A DNA stretch of 64,000 nucleotides from Lentzea tibetensis. GTDB taxonomy: Bacteria; Actinomycetota; Actinomycetes; Mycobacteriales; Pseudonocardiaceae. Below the pieces are notes generated by a model. That model did no database searches. It saw only the letters and a program-made list of their open reading frames with translations, and had not been told where the DNA came from. The stretch covers positions 60,120 through 124,119 of the forward strand of contig NZ_VOBR01000030.1 in assembly GCF_007845675.1 (NCBI RefSeq), given 5' to 3'. The translations under genes and the position numbers were made by a program. Positions 17,965 to 27,500 of this stretch are shown piece by piece. Each line of letters opens with the position of its first letter. The first letter of the stretch is position 1.

Positions 17965-18759
17965 GTGCGAAGACCGCTGGTGGCGCTGTGCATTGCGTTG
18001 CTCACGGCGTGCACAGCGACACCGCCACCCCCGCCATCCCCGACGACCAAGCCCGCCCCGTTCACCGAAGCGGAGAAGCTGACGAAGTCGGTCGGCAAGT
18101 CGGCGGTCGCGAAGGACTGGGTACGCACCGTGGACACGGTCACCCAGGGCGGCAAGGAGGTCGTGCGGGGCGAGTGCCTGCACCGGCTGCGCAACCTCCC
18201 CCGCCGCGACTGCCGGTTCCAGCACGACATCGCGGGCCAGCCGCGCAGCTACCGCATCGTGTTCACCCAGTTCATGTTCATGGAGCTGCCCGCGGACTGG
18301 GCCGCGCAGACGGGCAAGCCGTGGGTCCAGGTCAGCCCGTGGTTCGGCGCCTCCGCGCTCGACAAGGCGCTGGCGCCGATCGCCGACCGCTTCCCGGCAC
18401 CGGCGGACCTCGACCGCGACCTGCCGCGCGGTAGCCGGATCGAGTCGTCCGGCGAGACGCTCGACGGCAGGCAGGTCACCCACTACCGCAGCACCGTCCA
18501 GTACGCCGACCTGCACGCGACCGCCACGACCGAGCGGGAACGCGGGGAGCTGAAGCAGCTCATGGACGCGGGGCTCACCGAGATGAGCACCGACGTGTGG
18601 GTCGACTCCGAGGGGCTGCTCGTCCGCGTGGAGACCGACCGGCCGGTGCTCGGCGGTGGCCGGCGGATCGCGACCAGGACGTTCACCGACTGGGGTGCGC
18701 GCGGCGTGATCGAGGAACCGGCCGCCGAGCAGCTGGGATCAGCTCCCGAGATCAACTGA
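17965..18759 (+). CDS. putative lipoprotein, tandem copy 1
   Basis: 264 residues with a short lipoprotein signal (LVALCIALLTACTA; lipobox Cys near 14), a Pro/Thr-rich spacer and a single beta-rich domain of about 210 residues. Conserved elements are DWVRTVDTV, ECLHRLRNLPRRDC (possible disulfide) and DLPRGSRIESSGETLDGRQVTHYRS near the middle. The fold resembles LppX/LprG-like lipoproteins that hold lipids or monitor the envelope, but I cannot confirm it. Starts GTG at 17965 and is followed 16 bp later by a close paralogue. Confidence 0.65.
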   Translation: MRRPLVALCIALLTACTATPPPPPSPTTKPAPFTEAEKLTKSVGKSAVAKDWVRTVDTVTQGGKEVVRGECLHRLRNLPRRDCRFQHDIAGQPRSYRIVFTQFMFMELPADWAAQTGKPWVQVSPWFGASALDKALAPIADRFPAPADLDRDLPRGSRIESSGETLDGRQVTHYRSTVQYADLHATATTERERGELKQLMDAGLTEMSTDVWVDSEGLLVRVETDRPVLGGGRRIATRTFTDWGARGVIEEPAAEQLGSAPEIN

Positions 18760-18775
18760 CCGACCTGGGGGAACG

Positions 18776-19582
18776 ATGAGAGGAACGCTGGCGGCGCTGT
18801 GCGCTGCCCTGCTGACGGCGACCACGGCGTGCACGGCCGCACCGGCACCACCGGCACCACCGACGTCGACCAAGCCCGCCCCGTTCACCGAGGCGTACGC
18901 GCTGACGTCGGCGGTGAGCAAGGCGGCGGTTGCGAAGGAATGGGTCCGCACCGTGGACACGGTCACGGAAGGCGGGGTGGAGAGCTCCAGAGCGGAGTGC
19001 CTCCACGCGGTCCGCAACCTGTCCAGCCGCGACTGCCGCTACGAGCACCAGTTCGGCAGCCAGCGGCGCGGCTACCGCATGGTGTTCACCAACTACATCT
19101 TCATGGAGCTCCCCGCGGAGTGGGCTGCGCAGACCGGGAAGCCGTGGACCAAGGTCGACCCGTGGTACGGCAACTCCCCGCTCGACCGGACGCTCGCCAC
19201 CATCGCCGACCGGTTCCCCTCACCGGCCGCCATCGACCGCGACCTGCCGCGGGGCAGCCGGATCGAGTCGTCCGACGAGGTGCTCGACGGCAGGCAGGTC
19301 ACGCACTACCGCAGTGCCGTGCAGTTCACCGACCTCCACGCGACCGCGGAGTCCGACCGGGAGCGGGCACACCTCAAGCAGCTGATGGACTCGGGTCTGT
19401 CCGAGATGAGCACCGACGTGTGGGTCGACTCCGACGGGCTGCTCGTCCGGCTGGAGACCGACGAGCCGGTGCTCGGTGGCGGCCGGAGCATCACGACCAG
19501 GACGTTCACGCAGTGGGGTGTGCCCGGTGTGATCGAGGAGCCGGCCCCCGAGCTGCTGGGACCGGCTCCCGAGATCACCTGA
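18776..19582 (+). CDS. putative lipoprotein, tandem copy 2
   Basis: 268 residues, about two thirds identical to copy 1 along its full length, with the same lipobox region (LLTATTACTA), the KPAPFTEA segment, a paired-cysteine motif CLHAVRNLSSRDC and the C-terminal ITTRTFTQWG.PGVIEEPAPE. Even the 14-bp leader GACCTGGGGGAACG before the start codon is duplicated (17951-17964 and 18762-18775), which shows a recent duplication including the ribosome-binding region. The stop abuts the convergent peptide synthetase stop at 19583. Confidence 0.65.
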   Translation: MRGTLAALCAALLTATTACTAAPAPPAPPTSTKPAPFTEAYALTSAVSKAAVAKEWVRTVDTVTEGGVESSRAECLHAVRNLSSRDCRYEHQFGSQRRGYRMVFTNYIFMELPAEWAAQTGKPWTKVDPWYGNSPLDRTLATIADRFPSPAAIDRDLPRGSRIESSDEVLDGRQVTHYRSAVQFTDLHATAESDRERAHLKQLMDSGLSEMSTDVWVDSDGLLVRLETDEPVLGGGRSITTRTFTQWGVPGVIEEPAPELLGPAPEIT

Positions 19583-22500
19583 TCAACGTGCCGCGATCTC
19601 CGTCGCGAGCACCTCGACGTGCGGGGCGGCCAGCATGGTGAAGTGGTCGCCCGGCACGGTCACCACCTCGATGGGCTCTCGTGAGAACTCGGCCCACCCG
19701 CGCCACTGCTCGGCTGTGTCGCCCGCGTCGTGCGCGCCGAAGTACACGATCCGGCCCTCGAACGGTTCGGCAGGCGTGTAGGTGCTGCGCTGGTCGGCCC
19801 ACAGGGTGCGCAGGAAGCCGGTGAACCGCTCGGCGTCCATCTCCGGTGGCAGCAGGTCGAGCGCCCGCATCCGGGACCGCAGGTGCTCTTCCTGCGCGGC
19901 GTCGTCCAGTCCGGCGACGTCCGCGGCCCGGACACCCGGATCGCGGCCGTAGAGCCGGTGGAACAGCACCGCGACCGACTCGATCCACTCGGCGTGCGAG
20001 GCGGGTTCGGGAACGGGTGTCCGGCCCGGTGAGAACGTGTCCGCCATGCCGAGCAGGGCGACCTCCTCGCCGACTGCGCGCAGCCGGGTGGCGATCTCGA
20101 ACGCGACGCCGCCGCCGAACGAGTGCCCGACGAGGCGGTACGGGCCGTGCGGCTGCACGGACCGGATCTCGTCGAGGTACGCCGACGCCAGGTCCTCGAC
20201 CACGCTCGACCCCGTCGTGACGGGCTGCAGGCCGTACACCGTGAACGCCTGCGGCAGCCGGGTGACCAGGTCGTACAGCGACACCAGGCTGCCGCCCGCG
20301 CCGGGCAGCAGGAACAGCGGCACCGAGCCGGACGTCCGCAGCGGCACCACGACCCGCGGGTGGTCGAACGTGTCGAGCAGACGCACCAGCCCGGCCACCG
20401 TCGGCGCCTGGAACAGCGACGACAGCGGCAACCGCTCGCCGAACTCCCGTTCCACCGCGGCCAGCAGGCGCACCGCCAGCAGCGAGTGGCCGCCGGTGCG
20501 GAAGAAGTCGTCGTGCACGCCGATCGGGCGCACGTCGAGCACCTCCTCCCACAGCGCGGCCATCCGCAGCTCGCGGAAGTCGCGCGGTGCCACCGAGTCC
20601 GACATCGAACCGCCGGGCGTCGGCAACGCCCTGCGGTCGAGCTTCCCGTTCGGCGTGTACGGCAACGACGGCAGCGGCACCACGTGCGACGGCACCATGT
20701 ACTCCGGCAGCCGTTCGGCCAGGAACTCCCTGACGTCCGAGGCGTTTCCGGTCACGTACGCGACGAGACGCTCGTCGCGCAGCACCACCGCGGCCCCGGT
20801 GACGTGCGGGTGCTCGCGCAGCACCGACTCGATCTCACCGAGCTCGATGCGGTAGCCGCGCAGCTTCACCTGGTCGTCCGTGCGGCCGAGGAACTCCAGC
20901 ACGCCGTCACGCCGGTACCGCACCAGGTCACCGGTGCGGTAGATCCGCCCGTCCCCGAAGGAGTTCGGGAGGAACCGCTCGGCCGTGAGCTCCGCCCGGC
21001 CGAGGTACCCGCGCGTCACGCCCGCGCCGCCGATGTGCAGTTCTCCCGGCACGCCAACGGGAACGGGCTCGTGGTGCGCGTCCAGCACGTACAACGAGGT
21101 GTTCGCGATGGGCCGTCCGATGGCACACGTGTCGCCGGTGGTCGACCAGATCGTCGTCTCGGTCGGCCCGTACATGTTGCGCACCGGCACCAGCTCGGTG
21201 AGCTCCTCTGCGAGCGGCGGCGACAGGGCCTCGCCACCGACCAGCAGAGAGCTCAACGAGGACAGGGCTTCCCTGCCGCCGGGCTCCAGCAGGATCATCT
21301 CCGCCTGCGACGGCGTGCACTGCAGGTGCGTGACCCCGTGCGCGCCGATCAGTCCGGGCACGGACGTGTCCGCGGCGCGCTGCGCGTGCAGCGATCGCGC
21401 CTCCGCCAGGTGTTCCAGCGACGCCAGCACCTCGTCCTCCGGCACGCCGAAGTCGATGAGGCACGCGACCTCGTCGACACCGGCGTCCGCGATGGCGGCC
21501 AGCTTCTCCGCGCACTGCTCGGGCGTGCCGAACAGGCCGGACGAGTGGTAGTGCCGCTCGAACGCCCGGTCCAGCAACGCCTCCACCTCGTCGTCGGACG
21601 CCGTCACGAGGTTGCGCATCAGGTTCGCGGACGTCGCCAGGTAGCGCCGGAACGGATCACGCACGACCGAGCGGACGACGTCCGCGTCCGGGCCGACGAA
21701 CGCGTGCACCATCAGCGAGACGCGTCCCGGCCCGTCATGTCCGGCCCGAGCGCGTGCCTTGCGGTACAACGACACCCGCTCGGCGAGCTGGTCGAGGTCC
21801 TGGCCGAGCAGGTGGGTCAGCAGGTTCGACCCGCTCTCGCCCGCCGCCTCGAACGTGGCCGGGCTGCCCGCCGCGGTGAGCCACACCGGCAGCTCGGGCT
21901 GCACGGGCGCGGGGTGCACCCGCACGTCGATCTCCTCGCCCTCGCCGTTCATCCGGCTCACCGAGCCGCCGCGCCACAGCGTGCGGATCTCGTCCATCGC
22001 CGACATCATCACGTTCTTGCGGTCGGCGTAGTTCTCCGGTGCCAGCACGAAGTCGTTGGCCTGCCAGCCGGACGCGAATGACACACCCACCCGGCCACCG
22101 GACAGGTTGTCGACGACCGACCACTCCTCGGCTACCCGCAGCGGGTTCTGCAGCGGTGCCACGACACTGCCAGCCCGGATGCCGATTCGCGACGTCACGG
22201 CCGCGATCGCCGCGCCGACGACCGCGGGGTTGGGAAACGGCCCGCCGAACTCGTGGAAGTGCCGCTCGGGCGTCCAGACCGCCTCGAAACCGTTGCGGTC
22301 GGCGAACTTCGCCCCCTCCAGCACCAGCCGGTACGGGTCGTCCGCTACGGACGTCCCGAAGTAGAACAGGCTCAGGTCCGCGACCTTGCCCGGTGTCGCG
22401 GCCGCGTCCGGTTGCAGCACCACGGTCGTGCCCGCGGTGAGCGTCCAGAGCAGCTCCAGCACGGAGATGTCGAACGACACCGTCGTGACCGCGAGCCACT

Positions 22501-24535
22501 TCGCCGGCCGGTCGAGCACGTCGTCCATCGCCGCGCAGAAGTTCACCGCGTTGCGGTGCTCGACCATGACGCCCTTGGGCCGCCCGGTCGAACCCGAGGT
22601 GTACATGACGTACGCGAGGTCCTCCGGTTGCGGTCCCTCGAACGCCACTCCGTCCAGCAGCTGCAGTGCCCGGAGCTCGTCGGCGTCCAGCACCAGCGCC
22701 ACCGACGCGTCCCGCGCGATGTGCTCCCGCCGGGCGGGTGGTGCGGCCGGGTCGAGCGGCAGGTACGCGGCACCGCAGCGCAGCACCGCCAGCAACGCCG
22801 TGACCAGCGATGCCGTGCGGGGCAACAGGATTCCGACGAGCGAGCCCCTGCCGACGCCGCGCTCGGCGAGCCGGGCGGCCAGCCGCCCGGACTCCTCCCA
22901 CAGCTCGGCGTAGGTCAGCGCCGCCGAACCGGCGTGCAACGCGATCGCGTCCGGGGTGCGCGCCACCTGCTGTGCCACCAGTTCGGGCAACGTCGCCTGA
23001 GCGACTGGCCGCGACGTGGCGTTCCACTCGACGAGCAGCCGGTGCCGTTCGGCCGAACCGAGCATCCCGAGCTTCGACACCGGCGTCTCCGGTGCGCCGA
23101 GTGCGTTGCGCAGCAACGTCTCCCAGTGCTCCAGGTAGCCGGCCGCGGTCTCCGGGTCGAACAGGTCGGCCGCGAACTCCAGCGCGCAGCGCAGCTCGTC
23201 CGGGTGTTCCTCGACGGTGAGCGTCAGGTCGAACTTCGACGCGCCGCCGTGCACCTCCTCGGGGTGCGCCACGAGGTCGCCGATCGTCGTCGTGCGGATC
23301 GGTGCCTCGTACTGGATGAACATCGTCTGGAACACCGGCGCGTGCCGCAGCGAGCGGTCCGGCCGCAGCCGCGCGACGACCTGCTCGAACGGCACGTCCG
23401 CGTGGTCGTAGCCCGCGAGGCAGCGGGTGTGCACCCGGTCGAGCAGCGCGCGGAACGACGGGTCGCCCGCCAGGTCGACCCGCCACGGCAGCGCGTTGAC
23501 GAAGTACCCGACGAGCGGGGTCGTCTCCGGCCGCTGCCGGTAGCTGACCGGCGAGCCGATCACCAGGTCGTCGGTGCGCGCGTACCGGCCGAGCACGGCC
23601 GACCACGCCGACAGCAGCACGGTGTACGGCGTGACCCGCGCGGCCTTCGCCAGCTCGCGCACGCCGCGCACCACGTCCTCACCCAGCACGCGCTTGGCGA
23701 CGCCGCCGCGGTAGGACTGCTGCGCCGGACGCGGCCGGTCGGTCGGCAGCTCCAGCAGCGGGGGAGCGCCGTCGAGCACGTGCTGCCAGTACGCCAGCTG
23801 CCGCTCTTCGTCCACAGGGGACAGTGCGCGGTGCCGCCACACGGCCACGTCCGGGTACTGCACGGTCAGCGCGGGCGGTTCGTCGCCCGCGTAGAGCGTG
23901 AACAGCTCGCGGAACAGCACACCGAGCGACCACGCGTCCGCGCAGATGTGGTGGACGGACAGCACGAGGTGGTGCTGCTCCGGCCCGAGCCTCAGCAGCA
24001 CCGCCCGCATCAGGCGGCCCGCCGCGAGGTCGAACGGCCTGGCAGCGTGAGCCTGGATCACCGCATCGGCGTCCGACGGTGCCACGTCGACGCACGGCAG
24101 CGGCACCGGCAGCGGTGGCAGCACGACCTGCTCCGGCCCCGGCCGGAACGCGGTGCGCAGCGACTCGTGCCGTGCCGCGACGGTGGTGAGACAGCGTTCG
24201 AGCCGGGCCGCGTCGAGCGGCCCGTCGAACCGGACGCCACCGGTCAGCACGTAGGTGGCCTGGTGGCCGTCCAGCTCGTCGAGCAGCCACAGCGCGCGCT
24301 GGTTCGGTGCCAGCGGCAGGTTCTCCCGCCGCACCACCTCGATCGCGCCGATCGCGGCCTCGTAGGCCCGCAGGTGCTGCACCAGCTCGGCCTTGTGCGA
24401 CGCGAGCCGGAGCCGCAGCCCGGTCGTCATCGCGTCCTTCGGCGCGGACACCCGCAGTGCCTCGCCGTCGAGCAGCAGGCGGATCTTGGCCGCCCTGAGG
24501 TCGTCCAGGAGTTCAGCCACGAATTCTCCGGTCAC
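19583..24535 (-). CDS. NRPS: docking-C-A(luciferase-like monooxygenase)-T-TE
   Basis: 1650 residues. An N-terminal TubC-like docking region (1-55) accepts the chain from the upstream PKS. The C domain is about 75-490 with HHICADAWS near 195. The A domain runs about 520-1310 with [14 protein letters not shown] near 645. After FDISVLELL (about 688) a flavin luciferase-like monooxygenase of about 320 residues is inserted (720-1045; LSLFYFGTS, WTPERHFHEFGGPFPNP, GVSFASGWQANDF), and the A domain resumes through YGPTETTIWS and [10 protein letters not shown]. The pocket reads D-I-L-Q-L-G-M-I-W, matching published glycine codes. The T domain has GGHSLL (about 1352) and the TE has GHSFGG and a C-terminal GDHFTM histidine. 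GTG at 24535 overlaps the PKS stop. Oxidised glycine followed by TE matches the terminal-amide logic known from MtaG/MelG. Confidence 0.93.
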   Translation of the reverse strand: MTGEFVAELLDDLRAAKIRLLLDGEALRVSAPKDAMTTGLRLRLASHKAELVQHLRAYEAAIGAIEVVRRENLPLAPNQRALWLLDELDGHQATYVLTGGVRFDGPLDAARLERCLTTVAARHESLRTAFRPGPEQVVLPPLPVPLPCVDVAPSDADAVIQAHAARPFDLAAGRLMRAVLLRLGPEQHHLVLSVHHICADAWSLGVLFRELFTLYAGDEPPALTVQYPDVAVWRHRALSPVDEERQLAYWQHVLDGAPPLLELPTDRPRPAQQSYRGGVAKRVLGEDVVRGVRELAKAARVTPYTVLLSAWSAVLGRYARTDDLVIGSPVSYRQRPETTPLVGYFVNALPWRVDLAGDPSFRALLDRVHTRCLAGYDHADVPFEQVVARLRPDRSLRHAPVFQTMFIQYEAPIRTTTIGDLVAHPEEVHGGASKFDLTLTVEEHPDELRCALEFAADLFDPETAAGYLEHWETLLRNALGAPETPVSKLGMLGSAERHRLLVEWNATSRPVAQATLPELVAQQVARTPDAIALHAGSAALTYAELWEESGRLAARLAERGVGRGSLVGILLPRTASLVTALLAVLRCGAAYLPLDPAAPPARREHIARDASVALVLDADELRALQLLDGVAFEGPQPEDLAYVMYTSGSTGRPKGVMVEHRNAVNFCAAMDDVLDRPAKWLAVTTVSFDISVLELLWTLTAGTTVVLQPDAAATPGKVADLSLFYFGTSVADDPYRLVLEGAKFADRNGFEAVWTPERHFHEFGGPFPNPAVVGAAIAAVTSRIGIRAGSVVAPLQNPLRVAEEWSVVDNLSGGRVGVSFASGWQANDFVLAPENYADRKNVMMSAMDEIRTLWRGGSVSRMNGEGEEIDVRVHPAPVQPELPVWLTAAGSPATFEAAGESGSNLLTHLLGQDLDQLAERVSLYRKARARAGHDGPGRVSLMVHAFVGPDADVVRSVVRDPFRRYLATSANLMRNLVTASDDEVEALLDRAFERHYHSSGLFGTPEQCAEKLAAIADAGVDEVACLIDFGVPEDEVLASLEHLAEARSLHAQRAADTSVPGLIGAHGVTHLQCTPSQAEMILLEPGGREALSSLSSLLVGGEALSPPLAEELTELVPVRNMYGPTETTIWSTTGDTCAIGRPIANTSLYVLDAHHEPVPVGVPGELHIGGAGVTRGYLGRAELTAERFLPNSFGDGRIYRTGDLVRYRRDGVLEFLGRTDDQVKLRGYRIELGEIESVLREHPHVTGAAVVLRDERLVAYVTGNASDVREFLAERLPEYMVPSHVVPLPSLPYTPNGKLDRRALPTPGGSMSDSVAPRDFRELRMAALWEEVLDVRPIGVHDDFFRTGGHSLLAVRLLAAVEREFGERLPLSSLFQAPTVAGLVRLLDTFDHPRVVVPLRTSGSVPLFLLPGAGGSLVSLYDLVTRLPQAFTVYGLQPVTTGSSVVEDLASAYLDEIRSVQPHGPYRLVGHSFGGGVAFEIATRLRAVGEEVALLGMADTFSPGRTPVPEPASHAEWIESVAVLFHRLYGRDPGVRAADVAGLDDAAQEEHLRSRMRALDLLPPEMDAERFTGFLRTLWADQRSTYTPAEPFEGRIVYFGAHDAGDTAEQWRGWAEFSREPIEVVTVPGDHFTMLAAPHVEVLATEIAAR

Positions 24536-27500
24536 AGCACGAACTCCTCTCGTTCCGAGTCGTCGGCCAGCTCGGCGAGCTGGGCCGTCACCGTCTCCGT
24601 CAGCTCGGCGAGGCTCGCCCCGCTGAGCACCCGCACCGCGGGCACGTCGACCCCGAGGTCGCGCTTGAGGTCCCCGAGCAGGTCCATGGACATCAGCGAG
24701 TCCAGCCCGAGGTCCGTCATCGGTTGCTCGGAGTCGATCCGAGCCGGGTCGATCTCCAGCACGAGCGCGAGCCGGTCGCGCAGCTGCGCGCCGATGTCGG
24801 ACGACGCGAACGACGCGGAGCCGCTCGTCTGCCGCACGACCTTCAGCCGCATGCCCAGCGCCTGCGCGAACACGCCACCGGAATCCGACCAGCGCACCGT
24901 GCCCGAGCAGACGTCGCCGCTCGTGTCCGCCGCGGTCGCGTGCGCCAGCACCTGCCCCACCGGCTCGCGCAGCACGTCCACCCGGTCGACACCGACCGGC
25001 AGAACCAGCGAGCTGCCGTCGAGCAGCAGGCCGAGCAGCTGGAACCCGGTGTCCAGCAACGCCTCCTGGCCGGACGGCCGCAACGAGGCGAACGACTCGC
25101 CGTCGGCCACCCACGCCCGGTCGACGCAGCGCAGCGACGGTCCGTACTCGACGCTGCGCGCCATGATCCGGTAGTACTCGGCCGCGTCGACCTGGCGGCC
25201 GTGCGGGTCGATCGGGTCCGCCTTGATGACCGGTTCGGGCGTCAGCACCCCCGACGCGTGCAGCGTCCGTTCCGGTCCACTGCGGACGGTGAAGCGCATG
25301 CGGTCGTCCAGCGCCACCTGGATGGTGCGCGTGCCGGTCAGCGCCAGCACCGCGTGGAACTCCACGTGCTCGGCGCGGTGCCGCGCACCGGTGAGCTCCC
25401 GCGCCGCGGTCAGCGCCATCTGGACGTACCCGACGCCCGGCACCACGACCTGCCCCTGCACCCGGTGGTCGTCGAAGACGTCCACGCCGCCGGGGGAGAC
25501 CACGCGCTGCCACAGGTGTTGCGGCGCGACCACGTCGTCATTCTTGTCAGGCAGCCACAGCCGCCTGCGCTGGAACGGCGTCGTCGGCAGCGCCACCTTG
25601 CGGCCGCGGTACGGCCAGCGCACCGCGGCACCCGCGACCCACGCGGTCGCGAGGTCGTCGGCGGGCGGGACCGACCGGCCCAGCACGAAGTCCGACAACG
25701 CGGCGGCGAGCTCGGCGGTGCTCGTGCCCGCCACGGCGAGCCGGAACGCCTGCGCCGCGCGGCCGGTGTTGGCCGTGGCGCACACGTCCGCGACGTGCAG
25801 GTCGCCCTCGGCCAGCCGGTCCGCGTACAGCAGCGCCAGCTCGTGCAGCGCGGCCTCGGTGTGCGCCGACAGCGCCAGCACGTACCGGCTGTGCGCGGAG
25901 CGCTCGACCGGGCTGCGCGGCGCCTCGGCGACCACGACGTGCGCGTTGGTGCCGCCGAAACCGAACGAGCTGACACCGGCGACCCTGCGCGGCCACTCGG
26001 CGTTCGCCGCCGGGATCGACAGCGGCGACCCGATCGCGTCGATGTGCGGGTTCAGCACACCGAGGTTGCGGTGCGCGGGAATCCGGCCGTTGCGCAGCGA
26101 CAGCACGACCTTGATCAGGCCGGCGACGCCGGCGGCCGACTCCAGGTGGCCGATGTTCGTCTTCGCCGACCCGAGCAGGCAGCCCTCGTTGCCGCGCAGC
26201 ACGTCCGCGAGCGCCCCGTACTCGATGGGGTCACCCAGCGGCGTGCCGGTGCCGTGCGCCTCGACGTAGCCGATCTCGGCGGGCGTCACGCCCGCGTCGG
26301 CCAGCGCGTCGGTGATCACGGCGCGTTGCGCGGGGCCGTTCGGCGCGGTGAGCCCGTTGCTGCGGCCGTCCTGGTTCACCGCGGAACCGCGGATGACCGC
26401 CAGCACCTCGTCGCCGTCGGCCAGCGCGGTCGACAACGGCTTGAGCACCACGACACCGCAGCCCTCGGAACGCACGTAGCCGTCCGCGTCCGCGCTGAAC
26501 GTCTTGCAGCGGCCGTCCGGCGCGAGCATCTTCGCCCGCGTGAACACCGTCGACAGGTGCGGCGCGAGGATCAGGTTCACCCCGGCCGCCAGCGCGATGC
26601 GGCTCTCACCGCTGCGCAGCGACGCGCACGCCTGGTGCACCGCCACGAGCGACGACGAGCACGCCGTGTCGATCGCGACGCTCGGGCCGCGCAGGTCGAG
26701 CACGTAGGACAGCCGGTTCGCGGCGATGCTCAGCGCGTTGCCGGTGCCGTAGTGGGCGTCCAGCCGGTCGCCGAGCAGCCGCGCGTAGTCGTTGTTGCTG
26801 ATGCCGACGAACACGCCAGCCCGCGTGCCAGCCAGCGAGGTGGGCGCGATCCCGGCGTGTTCCAGCGCCTCCCACGCGACCTCGAGCAGGAGTCGTTGCT
26901 GCGGGTCCATCCCGACGGCCTCGGACGGCGCGATGCCGAAGAACTCGGCGTCGAACCCGGCCACGTCGTCCAGGAAGCCGCCGCGCACGCCGTCCCGCTC
27001 GGTGATCGCGTCACCGCCGCGGTCGAGCAGGTCCCAGAACTGGTCCGGGTTCTGCGCGCCGGGGAACCGGCAGCCGATCCCGATGACCGCGACGGGCTCG
27101 TCGGCGCCGTTGGCCGCCACCGACGGCCGGTGCTCGTCACCGGAGAGGAACCGGGCGACGGCCTCCGGCGTGGGGTGGTCGAACAGCAGCGTCGCGGGCA
27201 GCGGACGCCCCATGAGGCGCTGCAGGTCACCGGAGATCGCGACCGCGGTGACCGAGTCGACGCCCGCGCTCGCGAACGCCTGGCCCGGTGCGATGCCCCG
27301 GCCGAGCCGGTCCGTGACCGCGGCGAGCACCTCGTCGTAGATCGGCCGCCAGCGCCCGACCACGTCGAGCGCGCCGTCGAGGTAGGCCTTCCGGCACGCC
27401 CTCCGCGCGATCTTGCCACTGGTCGTCTTCGGCACGCTGCGGGTCCGGATCAGCACCAGCTCGTGCAGTGACACCTCGTGGTCCGCGGCGAGCGCGGCCG

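Noticed and set aside
22253-25174. Long open frame on the plus strand opposite the PKS/NRPS genes
   Set aside because: Arg/Gln/His-rich without domains; a high-GC shadow of the real minus-strand genes, which have complete catalytic motifs.
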